From Methanobacteriota archaeon (GTDB lineage: Archaea; Methanobacteriota; Methanobacteria; Methanobacteriales; Methanobacteriaceae): DNA of 28,722 nucleotides. The position numbers and the translations under genes are program-made. Of the stretch, positions 16,165 through 24,165 are shown piece after piece (position 1 is the stretch's first letter; every line of letters starts with the position of its first letter). The notes below the pieces were generated by a model. It ran no database searches, was not told where the DNA came from, and worked only from the letters and a program-made list of their open reading frames with translations. The stretch lies in contig JAEYSH010000102.1 of the NCBI GenBank assembly GCA_023434825.1, positions 1 to 28,722 on the forward strand. Direction: 5' to 3'.

Positions 16165-18012
16165 ATGAGCGCAATAACAGGAATATTTTACAGAGATGGG
16201 CGAAAAGTTGACCCTGAACTTATTAAAAAAGTGAATGATAGGTTATCTCATAGAGGACTGGATGAATCAGCGGTTTATTGTAAAGGAGTTATTGCGTTAG
16301 GCCATCAAATGCTGCACACTACACCAGAATCTCTCCATGAAAAACTTCCATTTTATGATGAGAAATCAGGTTTAGTTATCACTGCAGATGCTAGGATAGA
16401 TAACCGAAAAGAATTATCTGAAGAATTAGATATTGAAGATAAAGTGAATATTTCTGATAGCTATTTTATTTTGAAAGCTTACCAAAAATGGGGCGAAAAA
16501 TGCCCAGAACATTTACTGGGTGATTTTGCATTTGCTATCTGGGATGAAAATAAAGAACATTTGTTTTGTGCAAGAGATCACATGGGTGTGAAGCTTTTTT
16601 ATTATTACTTAGATGATGATGTTTTTGTTTTTGGAACAGAGATTAAAGCGCTGTTTGCTGTTCCAGAAGTTCCAAAAGAATTTAATGAAGATATGATTGC
16701 CATGTTTTTAATGGCCCTCAATGATTCTAAATCCACATTTTATAAGGATATTGTATGTTTTGCTCCTGCACATTCCCTAACAATCGATGATAAAATAAGT
16801 AAAAAAAGGAAATACTGGGAGTTAGATAGAGATTCGGAAATAAATCTGGATTCTGAAGAGGAATATGTCCTTAAATTCCGTGAATTATTTGAGGAAGCAG
16901 TTAATTGTAGACTAAGAAGCGCATTTCCCATTGGATTTCAGTTAAGTGGAGGATTGGATTCTTCTTCAGTATTATGCATGGCTAAAAAAATTCTAAATGC
17001 CAATGATGGATATAAATGCGAGATTAATTCATTTTCAATTGTTTTTAAGCATATTCCCTGTGATGAAAGTTTTTTTATTAAAAAGGTTACTGATACTGGT
17101 GGAATTAGGCCTAATTTAGTTTTTTGTGATGAATTAAGTCCATTGGAGAAAATAGAAAATAAACTATGGCATCAAGAACAACCAGTTTACACTCCAAATA
17201 TAGCGCTTATATGGAATATGTATAAAAAAATGCAGGAAAAGAATATGCGCGTAGTCTTAGGGGGTGAAGGGGGAGATTATGTTATTTCACATGGCAAATA
17301 CTACTTTCGTGATCTTGCAGTATCCTGGGAATGGAAAACACTTTTCCATGAATTAAATTCCCATTCGGAGAATAGTAATAAGAGCTTTTATGGATTATTT
17401 AAAAATAAAATTTTTTTTCCTTTAATTCCAGAATCATTAAAGGGACCAATACGTCCCTATTATAATAAAACGTCTAAAATAAGTATTTTAAACAAGGAAT
17501 TTGCAAAAAGAATAAAAGCAGAGGAATATTTGAATGATCTACACTTTAAACCTGAAATAGACAATAATACTGCAAAAAAAGCACATTATCTTATCTTAAC
17601 TAAAGGAATTATTGAACATACTGAATTATTGGATAGGGCAGCTTCAGCTTTTTCAATTGAACCCAGACATCCTTTTTTAGACAAGAGATTGGTGGAATTT
17701 TGTTATGCCATACCAACTGAAATTAAATTTAAATCAGGATGGAGTAGATATATTCTACGTATTGCTATGAATAATATTTTACCCCGAGAAGTCCAATGGC
17801 GCTCGGGTAAAATGAATATATCTCCTTTTTATAAGAAAAATCTAATTTTATTTGAGAATAATATAATAAATGAAATAGCAAATTCCAACGAAATTGAAAA
17901 ATATGTTGATAAAAAAATTATTAGAGATATTTATGAAGATTATAAGAAAGGAAATGATGACATTTATGATTTATGGTTAGTATTGATGTTATTTTTATGG
18001 TTAAAAAATTGA
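16165..18012 (+). CDS. lasso peptide cyclase-like (asparagine synthetase homologue, McjC type)
   Basis: A 615-residue protein with an N-terminal Ntn-type domain and a C-terminal AsnB-type ATP-pyrophosphatase domain. True glutamine-dependent asparagine synthetases begin MCG with Cys as nucleophile; here the start is MSAITGIFYRDG, so glutamine cannot be used in the normal way. That change, with HTTPESLHEKLP, ITADARIDNRKEL and LWHQEQPVYTPN (344-355), is typical of lasso peptide cyclases. These adenylate an Asp/Glu side chain of a precursor and join it to the N-terminal amine. The PP-loop LSGGLDSSS (260-268) and LGGEGGD (365-371) are intact, so ATP chemistry should work. A lasso-type precursor gene converges on it 21 bases away. 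A different amide-forming role is possible but less likely. No co-directional partner gene is present. Confidence 0.8.
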   Translation: MSAITGIFYRDGRKVDPELIKKVNDRLSHRGLDESAVYCKGVIALGHQMLHTTPESLHEKLPFYDEKSGLVITADARIDNRKELSEELDIEDKVNISDSYFILKAYQKWGEKCPEHLLGDFAFAIWDENKEHLFCARDHMGVKLFYYYLDDDVFVFGTEIKALFAVPEVPKEFNEDMIAMFLMALNDSKSTFYKDIVCFAPAHSLTIDDKISKKRKYWELDRDSEINLDSEEEYVLKFRELFEEAVNCRLRSAFPIGFQLSGGLDSSSVLCMAKKILNANDGYKCEINSFSIVFKHIPCDESFFIKKVTDTGGIRPNLVFCDELSPLEKIENKLWHQEQPVYTPNIALIWNMYKKMQEKNMRVVLGGEGGDYVISHGKYYFRDLAVSWEWKTLFHELNSHSENSNKSFYGLFKNKIFFPLIPESLKGPIRPYYNKTSKISILNKEFAKRIKAEEYLNDLHFKPEIDNNTAKKAHYLILTKGIIEHTELLDRAASAFSIEPRHPFLDKRLVEFCYAIPTEIKFKSGWSRYILRIAMNNILPREVQWRSGKMNISPFYKKNLILFENNIINEIANSNEIEKYVDKKIIRDIYEDYKKGNDDIYDLWLVLMLFLWLKN

Positions 18013-18033
18013 ATTCACTTTGTTATTGGGATA

Positions 18034-18150
18034 TTAAACTGAGCCAGCGCCGTTTAAATCTCCATCTCCATCTCCAGGTCCTTTAGTGATAGTTTTTATA
18101 GTTCCAATTTTTTTGATCCCAGGTTTTTCATAGGTTGATTTTTTTTCCAA
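18034..18150 (-). CDS. putative lasso peptide precursor (38 aa)
   Basis: A TTG at 18150, six bases after GGGGAG, opens a 38-codon frame that ends in TAA. The leader (residues 1-23) has the full lasso leader pattern Y-x-x-P-x-I-x3-G-x-I-x3-T-x-G: Tyr7, Pro10, Ile12, Gly16, Ile18, Thr22 at position -2, then Gly24 as core residue 1. Tyr and Pro are the residues bound by the leader-recognition (B1/RRE) protein, and Thr at -2 marks the cleavage site. The predicted core is GPGDGDGDLNGAGSV. Asp at core position 8 allows an eight-residue macrolactam ring with Gly1; Asp4 and Asp6 would give rings smaller than known ones. The tail is LNGAGSV. The adjacent cyclase-like gene makes the call strong. The mature peptide, its threading and its activity are inferred. 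Confidence 0.78.
   Translation of the reverse strand: MEKKSTYEKPGIKKIGTIKTITKGPGDGDGDLNGAGSV
18058..18075 (-). repeat. three tandem copies of GGAGAT within the lasso core
   Basis: On the minus strand the hexamer GGAGAT occurs three times in a row and encodes the Gly-Asp Gly-Asp Gly-Asp of core residues 3-8. Loss of one copy would put the last Asp at position 6; gain would keep an Asp at position 8 and add one at 10. The ring is therefore built from a slippage-prone repeat. Confidence 0.7.
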
Positions 18151-18225
18151 GTTTGTCTCCCCTTAACGAAATTAATAAATCATGTTAGTTAATACTGTTA
18201 TTTAAACTATGTTGGAATAATAATA

Positions 18226-18239
18226 AAATTATAAATATT
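18226..18239 (-). promoter_or_regulatory. likely TATA box of the lasso precursor gene
   Basis: On the minus strand AATATTTATAATTT lies about 80 bases before the TTG start and directly after the end of ribK. A start of transcription about 26 bases further on would give a leader of roughly 55 bases that contains the GGGGAG ribosome binding site. It suggests the precursor has its own promoter rather than relying on ribK read-through. Not proven by sequence. Confidence 0.35.
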
Positions 18240-18254
18240 TATTTTAAAAAATAG

Positions 18255-18635
18255 TTAATAATTAAGGATTATTTTAACAGAATCTCCATCTTTAATGCTT
18301 AATTTTTCTTTAATATTCTCAGAAGCTATAAATTCCAGTATATTTTCTCCATGCGTAGTTTTTTTAGGAAAAACAATCGCTCCTTCGATTTTGTCATTCA
18401 AAACGGCTTTAAGAACCATTACATCTCCAAAATTTTCTTTACCTTCGATTTTCATAATTTTATCTTCGGGCATTTTATGGATGTCATCAATTTCATTTTC
18501 ACCTATTTTAATATTTAATGTGCCTGGAAAAGGGGTAAACTCAAGCTTTTCTTTAAATTGAGTTTGATACACTGGTTGGGACATGAAATAAGCACCTTTT
18601 CCCTGTCCTGAACTTACTATTCCTTTTATTTCCAT
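18255..18635 (-). CDS. ribK: CTP-dependent riboflavin kinase
   Basis: The archaeal RibK (DUF120 family, MJ0056 type) makes FMN from riboflavin using CTP. The 126-residue protein begins MEIKGIVSSGQGKGAYFMSQPVY, matching the family's nucleotide/flavin-binding N terminus GxVxSGxGxGxxF. It continues with FTPFPGTLNIKI (the T-L-N metal/substrate motif), GAIVFPKKTTHG, and a C-terminal LSIKDGDSVKI. The length is that of the stand-alone enzyme, without the DNA-binding domain of the RbkR fusion. GGTGAT lies four bases before the ATG. It is probably the last gene of a sepS-nfi-ribK operon, 31 bases after nfi. Confidence 0.93.
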   Translation of the reverse strand: MEIKGIVSSGQGKGAYFMSQPVYQTQFKEKLEFTPFPGTLNIKIGENEIDDIHKMPEDKIMKIEGKENFGDVMVLKAVLNDKIEGAIVFPKKTTHGENILEFIASENIKEKLSIKDGDSVKIILNY

Positions 18636-18666
18636 TTAAATCACCATTTTAATTATTTCATAAATA

Positions 18667-19299
18667 TTAACTAATTTCATTTTTCATTGTTTCTGTAGCT
18701 AAAATATGGGCCTTTCTTACTGGTTCAGGCATTTTAAACACAGAAGTTTTAAATATAATATCAATTGCAGATTTAAGAGATATTTTATGGCCTATACTTA
18801 TATATTTACCATTAGTATATGCTCCAACAACTTCTTTACTGGATAAAATATATTTAATCCCATTTATAATCTTGAAGCTGTATTTTCCAGGCGGTAATTG
18901 TTTGGCAATTCCAATTGAAGGAGTATTCATTAATAAACCAACATGGGAAGCAAGCCCGAATCTTCGTGGATGCATTATCCCGTGACCATTAATCATTAAA
19001 ACATCATAATTGTTTTTTAGACTTTTTAAAACTCTAATTGTTGCATCAGCTTCTCTAAGCCCAAAAAAACCTGAAATATAAGGAAATAATAGCTCTACTT
19101 TAAGAGTTTTCTCTTCTAAAACATCAAGAGTTTCGAGATCAATTAGAACTGCTGCAGCAATTGCAATGTTCTCTTTTTCAAATGAAATATCTGCTCCTGC
19201 AATATTTTCAATTTTTTGGAAGCTATTTTTTTTTATTATTTCCCTAGAAAGATTATTTTGAATTTTTGAAAGTTCCTGCGTTAGATTAAATGAATACAT
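18667..19299 (-). CDS. nfi: endonuclease V with one catalytic Asp changed to Asn
   Basis: Endonuclease V cuts DNA (or RNA) one base past inosine. The 210-residue protein aligns without gaps to the known Thermotoga maritima landmarks with an offset of six: Asp37 (Tma Asp43) in IAGADISF, Tyr74 (Tyr80) in FPYISGFFGLRE, Glu83 (Glu89), His110 (His116) in GIMHPRRFGLASH, and Lys133 (Lys139) in GIAKQLPPG. The exception is the metal ligand Asp110, which is Asn104 here (LMINGHGIMHPRR instead of the usual VDGHG). The fold and family are clear; activity may be weakened or altered. It starts four bases after the sepS stop codon with no clear ribosome binding site, suggesting translational coupling. Confidence 0.9.
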   Translation of the reverse strand: MYSFNLTQELSKIQNNLSREIIKKNSFQKIENIAGADISFEKENIAIAAAVLIDLETLDVLEEKTLKVELLFPYISGFFGLREADATIRVLKSLKNNYDVLMINGHGIMHPRRFGLASHVGLLMNTPSIGIAKQLPPGKYSFKIINGIKYILSSKEVVGAYTNGKYISIGHKISLKSAIDIIFKTSVFKMPEPVRKAHILATETMKNEIS

Positions 19300-19303
19300 A
19301 ATA

Positions 19304-20899
19304 TTAATCTTTAATTTCAGCAGTTATGGTACAGAAAACAGGCCCTCTTAAATCTATTGCTTTATTTTTACTGGTTATATAACTTAGTGCCACTTCATCA
19401 AGCTTTAAATTTATATCTGATAGGGATCTGGATATTGGTACTCTAATTGTAACCTCTTCAGCACCGCTTACTATCATTTCTTCAATTTTATATGCTGCAT
19501 CAGCTGCAATACCGTCCATGTAACTTATTTCTGTTGATATTCCTTTATCTAATGCATCCAGAGCTTTTTCATCCTCAACATCTTTAATTGGAACTCCAAT
19601 AATGTCGCCATGATTTATATAAACTTTATTCCATGCAGCAGGACCTAAAAGCTTTGTACCTTTTTCAGGCTCTAATACCTTAACGACTATATTTTTGCCT
19701 AAAAATTCCCCTTCAAATGCTTTAAATTCACATGGTGAAGCGGCATCACCATTTTCTTTAAATGTGGCAAGTATGTTACTCATTAATTCCTTTCCCTCAT
19801 CAGTTGCAGGATAATAATTTATTCTAAGCATTGAAGCCATTTCTCTATCTGAAAGAGACCATTTGCCATGTGTTTCTGCATAAACCATTTCTCTTACGTC
19901 AGTTTGGTTGTAAAGGAGCATAGCGATTCTTTCAACACCTACTCCAATATTCAATACATCATTTTCAATGCCATATTTAGCAAGTGCAATTGGCGAATAT
20001 AATCCGAATGTAGCTACTTCGACCCATTCATTTAACTTTGGATGATATCCATAAACTTCGGTTTGAGTCCCTTCAATGTAATATTTGGATTTTTTCTCAT
20101 CGGGAACGAATTTAAATTTCTCAAAACCGAAATATTCCAGTAAACTTTCGGAAATAGCCTTACCAAGGTCAAGGGAAACTTCATCATCAACTACCACACA
20201 GGATGCAGAGTGATATGTCATTAAATGGCTTGCATCTTCACGTTGTTCTCTTCTAAAGCACCGGTCAATGGAAAACATCTTAACGGGGAGTTTTCTTTTG
20301 TTATTAATTGCGCTGAGGGTTATAAACCATCCTGATGTCATGTGAGATCTTAAAGTTGTTTTTGAAGGAACTGGAGTTAATTCACGGATTTCCGGAAAGA
20401 TTTTTTCAAGAACACGAAGTCCCATATCGTCTTCAACTTCAAGGGCCTGTGAGACCTCTAAAACTAAATCATCACCGCTTACATCTCCTTTTTTATATCC
20501 TCTGAAAACTTCTTTTAGACCTTCAATTTTAGAGTCATCTAAAGAAATGCCTAAATTTTTGATCCTTTCAATTTTATCCATTCCAATTCCAATATCTGGT
20601 CTTGGTAGTCCTGCAATGTAAAAACATCTATCTAAAACTGCCGGCGCTTCAGGACCGAACTGCTTGTAGATATGTTCCTCTTCAATGAAAACGGGATTTA
20701 CTGTCTCTTTAAAACCTAAATTTAAATAAGCCTGTCTTAACTGCGCTACTGTGTCATAGAGCATGTGGCTTTTACCTGTTTCAAGCTTCAAACGAGGATA
20801 TTCATCGTCGTGATGGGGTTTTTTAATAGTCTGGGAGGTCATCATCCATGCCCCTTCAAAATCCTTCTTTGCAAGCTTTATAATCTTTTTTTTATCCAA
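19304..20899 (-). CDS. sepS: O-phosphoseryl-tRNA(Cys) synthetase
   Basis: SepRS is a class II aminoacyl-tRNA synthetase found almost only in methanogens and some relatives. It charges tRNA(Cys) with O-phosphoserine, which SepCysS then converts to Cys. The 531-residue protein carries the SepRS landmarks FEGAWMMTSQ, FGPEAPAVLDRCFYIAGLPRPDIGIG, the motif 2 region FSIDRCFRREQREDASHLMTYHSASCV, and motif 3 GVGVERIAMLLYN, followed by the C-terminal anticodon-binding part. It resembles PheRS-alpha, but the CFYIAGLPRPD stretch is particular to SepRS. The start is TTG at 20899, six bases after a perfect AGGAGG. It is the first gene of the probable sepS-nfi-ribK operon and diverges from tfrA. Confidence 0.95.
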   Translation of the reverse strand: MDKKKIIKLAKKDFEGAWMMTSQTIKKPHHDDEYPRLKLETGKSHMLYDTVAQLRQAYLNLGFKETVNPVFIEEEHIYKQFGPEAPAVLDRCFYIAGLPRPDIGIGMDKIERIKNLGISLDDSKIEGLKEVFRGYKKGDVSGDDLVLEVSQALEVEDDMGLRVLEKIFPEIRELTPVPSKTTLRSHMTSGWFITLSAINNKRKLPVKMFSIDRCFRREQREDASHLMTYHSASCVVVDDEVSLDLGKAISESLLEYFGFEKFKFVPDEKKSKYYIEGTQTEVYGYHPKLNEWVEVATFGLYSPIALAKYGIENDVLNIGVGVERIAMLLYNQTDVREMVYAETHGKWSLSDREMASMLRINYYPATDEGKELMSNILATFKENGDAASPCEFKAFEGEFLGKNIVVKVLEPEKGTKLLGPAAWNKVYINHGDIIGVPIKDVEDEKALDALDKGISTEISYMDGIAADAAYKIEEMIVSGAEEVTIRVPISRSLSDINLKLDEVALSYITSKNKAIDLRGPVFCTITAEIKD

Positions 20900-21051
20900 G
20901 AAATGCCTCCTAAATGTCTGTTAAAGTGATAATCAATTTTTTTATAAAAATTATGCCTATTTTTAATAGATATTAAAGTTTTTTTAATTGATCTCATTTA
21001 TATTTACTCTCGTGTTATAATTTAAATAACTGAACAATCTAAAAATTTATT

Positions 21052-22701
21052 ATGGAAAGTAAGGTTTATGAACACGATGTTCTGGTAATAGGCTCTGGAG
21101 GAGCGGGATGTAGGGCAGCAATAGAAGCATCAAAACATGATTTAAGCGTTTTAATAGTATCAAAAGGATTATCATTCAAATCAGGATGTACAACACTTGC
21201 TGAAGGAGGTTATAACGCCGCATTTGCGACAGTTGATTGTGCAGACACTCCACAAGTGCATTTTGATGATACGCTCAAAGGAGGAGCTTACTTAAACGAT
21301 GAAAAGTTAGTAGAAATTCTGGTTAATGAATCTCCTCAAAGATTAATTGAGCTTGAAAGTTACGGAGCACTTTTTGACAGGCAGAAATCTGGTGAAATAA
21401 ACCAGCGGCCGTTTGGGGGACAAACATTTAGGCGTACATGTTTCCAGGGAGATCGAACAGGTCATGAAATGATGATTGCTTTAAAAGAAGAGGTTATTAA
21501 GAGGGAAATCGAAACCTTAGATGAAATAATGATAACATCTCTTATAATGGATGAATCTGGACAATCTGTTATTGGGGCTACTGGATTTTCACTTGGAGAC
21601 TCTAAATTATTAATTTTTAAAGCAAAATCTGTGGTTATGGCATGTGGGGGCGCAGGATGGCTTTATCCTGTAACTTCGAACACACTCCAAAAAACTGGAG
21701 ATGGATATTCGCTCGCATATGATGCTGGTGCAGATTTACTGGATATGGAACAGGTTCAATTCCACCCAACAGGCATGATTTTCCCAGAATCGAGGAAAGG
21801 AGTTCTTGTAACAGAAGCAGTTCGTGGTGAAGGTGGAAAACTTATTAATTCTGACGGCGAAAGGTTCATGACAAATTACGACCCACGTGGGGAACTTGCA
21901 ACCAGAGATATCGTTGCAAGATCTATTTATAATGAAATCAGGGAAGGAAGAGGAACTCCAATGGGCGGAGTTTATCTTGATGTAACTCATTTAGATGATG
22001 AAGTTATTGAAGAAAAACTTGAAACAATGCTTTTACAGTTCCAGGATGTTGGCGTTGATATTAGGAAGGAACCAATGGAAGTTGCACCGACTGCACACCA
22101 TTTCATGGGCGGAATTAGAATAAATGAAGACGGTGAATCTACTGTTAAGAATTTATTCGCTGCTGGTGAAGTAACTGGCGGAGTACATGGTGCAAACAGG
22201 CTTGGTGGGAATGCACTTGCAGATACTCAGGTATTTGGGCGACGTGCTGGAGAATCAGCCGCAGAAAACGCGCTTGAAAACGAAATAATCTCAAATGATG
22301 AATTTGTTGAAGCAGAAAAAGAGCGAATACAGGATCTCATTAAAAATGGTGAAGTTTATCCAATTGAAATTAAAAAAGAACTGGAAGAAGTAATGTGGAA
22401 AAATGTAGCTATAATAAGGAATGAAGAAAGCTTGAGAGAGGCATTGAATAGGATCATGGAACTTAAAGAAATGTCTAAAAACATGATAGTTTCAAATATT
22501 GTAAGCTACAATAACGATCTTCTTGACGCTCTTGAAGTAATTAAAATGCTCGATGTAGCAGAATTAGTTGCAAAGTCTGCTATTTTACGCCGTGAAAGTA
22601 GAGGAGCTCATTACAGGGAAGATTTCCCTGAAACTAGTGAAAACTGGAAAAAGAGCATTGTTTTCAATAAAAATGGTAGAATTCGGTTTATTGAAAGATA
22701 A
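21052..22701 (+). CDS. tfrA: thiol:fumarate reductase (CoM/CoB) subunit A
   Basis: TfrA is the FAD-containing subunit that reduces fumarate to succinate with electrons from coenzymes M and B (via TfrB), yielding the heterodisulfide. It is a cytosolic, biosynthetic enzyme in Methanobacteriales. The 549-residue protein shows the FAD motif VLVIGSGGAGCRAAIEAS, SGCTTLAEGGYNAAF, the fumarate-site stretches QFHPTGMIF, TEAVRGEGG, APTAHHFMGGI and LFAAGEVTGGVHGANRLGGNAL, and a C-terminal helical domain ending in the RGAHYREDFPE motif usual in the family. It could in principle be an L-aspartate oxidase or succinate dehydrogenase flavoprotein; the methanogen context favours TfrA. No ribosome binding site is evident, so it may be leaderless. 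tfrB is not in the window. Confidence 0.9.
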   Translation: MESKVYEHDVLVIGSGGAGCRAAIEASKHDLSVLIVSKGLSFKSGCTTLAEGGYNAAFATVDCADTPQVHFDDTLKGGAYLNDEKLVEILVNESPQRLIELESYGALFDRQKSGEINQRPFGGQTFRRTCFQGDRTGHEMMIALKEEVIKREIETLDEIMITSLIMDESGQSVIGATGFSLGDSKLLIFKAKSVVMACGGAGWLYPVTSNTLQKTGDGYSLAYDAGADLLDMEQVQFHPTGMIFPESRKGVLVTEAVRGEGGKLINSDGERFMTNYDPRGELATRDIVARSIYNEIREGRGTPMGGVYLDVTHLDDEVIEEKLETMLLQFQDVGVDIRKEPMEVAPTAHHFMGGIRINEDGESTVKNLFAAGEVTGGVHGANRLGGNALADTQVFGRRAGESAAENALENEIISNDEFVEAEKERIQDLIKNGEVYPIEIKKELEEVMWKNVAIIRNEESLREALNRIMELKEMSKNMIVSNIVSYNNDLLDALEVIKMLDVAELVAKSAILRRESRGAHYREDFPETSENWKKSIVFNKNGRIRFIER

Positions 22702-22723
22702 TTTTACTTTTTAAGGCTTAAAA

Positions 22724-23260
22724 ATGAAATACATTGCTTTACTTCGTGGAATCAATGTCGGCAATAAAAATAGAATAAAAATGGCCGATTTGATAACTAT
22801 TTTTGAATCAATGGGCTTTGAAAATATAAAAACATATCTTCAAAGCGGCAATGTCATTTTTAAATTTTATCCTTCCAATACAGCAAAAATCAGGAATGAA
22901 ATTGAAAATAAGCTAATTAATACATTTGAATACCCTGTAAGTGTAATTATCAGAACATTGGATGAACTTGAAAACGTTATTAATAGTAATCCATTTATTA
23001 AAGAAGAAAATATTGGAATTGATAAGCTGCATGTAACATTTTTGCGCGAAATACCTGATAAAGATGATGTTTCAAATTTAAACATGAATAAAAGCGCAAA
23101 TGAAGAATTTAAAATTATTGATAGAGAAATTTATCTTTATTTACCCAATGGATATGGTAGAACAAAGTTAAACAATAATATTTTTGAGAAAAAGTTAAAA
23201 ACTACGGCTACAACCAGAAACTGGAAGACAACGACTAAATTGTTGGAATTATCTAAATAA
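22724..23260 (+). CDS. DUF1697 protein, function unknown
   Basis: A 178-residue soluble protein that begins MKYIALLRGINVGNKNRIKMADL and continues ESMGFENIKTYLQSGNVIF, the defining N-terminal signature of DUF1697, with the C-terminal TTATTRNWKTTTKLLEL also typical (TxRNWxT). The family is widespread in bacteria and sporadic in archaea, has a ferredoxin-like fold, and its role is not known. It follows tfrA by 22 bases on the same strand with AAGG upstream of the ATG, so it may be co-transcribed. Its sporadic distribution suggests it could have been acquired from bacteria. Confidence 0.88.
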   Translation: MKYIALLRGINVGNKNRIKMADLITIFESMGFENIKTYLQSGNVIFKFYPSNTAKIRNEIENKLINTFEYPVSVIIRTLDELENVINSNPFIKEENIGIDKLHVTFLREIPDKDDVSNLNMNKSANEEFKIIDREIYLYLPNGYGRTKLNNNIFEKKLKTTATTRNWKTTTKLLELSK

Positions 23261-23268
23261 CATATAAT

Positions 23269-24165
23269 TTATTTTAAATAGTCTTGATTATAATCTAATT
23301 CCTCAAGGGATTTAACATAGGTTAAGGAATTACCACATCTGCAGTAGTCGAAATCATGTGGACTTTCATCTTCTTGAAGATGATAATAACCATTACATCC
23401 ATAACAGGTTAATACTCCAGTATATGCCTTTTTATTAACTAAATCTGTTATATCAGATTCTATTATCTTAAAAAGAACATTATAGGCATCTATAATATCT
23501 GATGTTGTCATATAAATTCGCTGATCATTCATGGAACAGCATACAGATAGAAGTTTAATGTTAATTTTAAGTTTACGGATGAATAAAGCCTCTCTATCGC
23601 CAATTTCATTAAAGCATTTGGACATCAAAAGATCATGCAATTTGTCCAGAAATCCTTCAACATGCTTGTTTGTCCATTTAATTTCTCTCATATAATAGAA
23701 AAAATCATCCTCTATTTTTGTTTTAGACCCTTCTTTGAAACCTTCAAGGTTTAAAATGATTTTTTCCATTAAATTACTTGAAAAAATTGCTTCAATATCT
23801 TCTTCATTAAGATATCTTCCTAAATTCATGGAATAAATCCATTCGAGGAACAGATAAAAATTATAGAAGGAAAAATAGTCAATAGAACCTGAAAAAATAT
23901 TACTATTTTCGGGAGTTAAATCATTAGAGATTAATTGGGTTAATAAGGGACTGATATATTGCAAATTTTTATTTGCACTGGTTGAAGTACTAACTGGTCT
24001 TTTAAAGTCCTGAAAAACATAAAAAAGCTCATTAAAAGCATGATTTAAATTTAAATCTTCCAATTTTGAAATAAGGTTTAAAACACCCTGGAAATCGAAA
24101 CCATAGCCTAGTACTGATAATTCACCCCTTAATCCTCCATAACCTTGATTATCTCTTATTGTCAT
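23269..24165 (-). CDS. unrecognised protein with C-terminal zinc ribbon
   Basis: The 298-residue protein has no domain I can name over residues 1-245. This part is mainly helical and rich in Leu, Asn and aromatic residues, with an N-terminal Gly-rich stretch NQGYGGLRGELSVLGYGFDF. Residues 250-285 form a zinc ribbon with Cys254, Cys257, Cys275 and Cys277 in CYGCNGYYHLQEDESPHDF and CRCGNSLTYV. I recall this ribbon (YYxLQxGESPxDF) at the end of varied proteins in Methanobacteriales, where it looks like a mobile module. A weak GTGA precedes the ATG. It converges on DUF1697 with an 8-base gap and is probably a single-gene unit. Function unknown. Confidence 0.72.
   Translation of the reverse strand: MTIRDNQGYGGLRGELSVLGYGFDFQGVLNLISKLEDLNLNHAFNELFYVFQDFKRPVSTSTSANKNLQYISPLLTQLISNDLTPENSNIFSGSIDYFSFYNFYLFLEWIYSMNLGRYLNEEDIEAIFSSNLMEKIILNLEGFKEGSKTKIEDDFFYYMREIKWTNKHVEGFLDKLHDLLMSKCFNEIGDREALFIRKLKINIKLLSVCCSMNDQRIYMTTSDIIDAYNVLFKIIESDITDLVNKKAYTGVLTCYGCNGYYHLQEDESPHDFDYCRCGNSLTYVKSLEELDYNQDYLK

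Noticed and set aside
16165..18012. True glutamine-dependent asparagine synthetase (AsnB)
   Set aside because: The obligatory N-terminal Cys is missing (MSAI), and the sequence motifs fit lasso cyclases better; a precursor-like gene lies next to it.
18034..18150. Double-glycine bacteriocin or other RiPP precursor
   Set aside because: No GG or GA cleavage site, no Cys, Ser or Thr rich core as in lanthipeptides or thiopeptides; the full YxxP...T-x-G lasso pattern is present.
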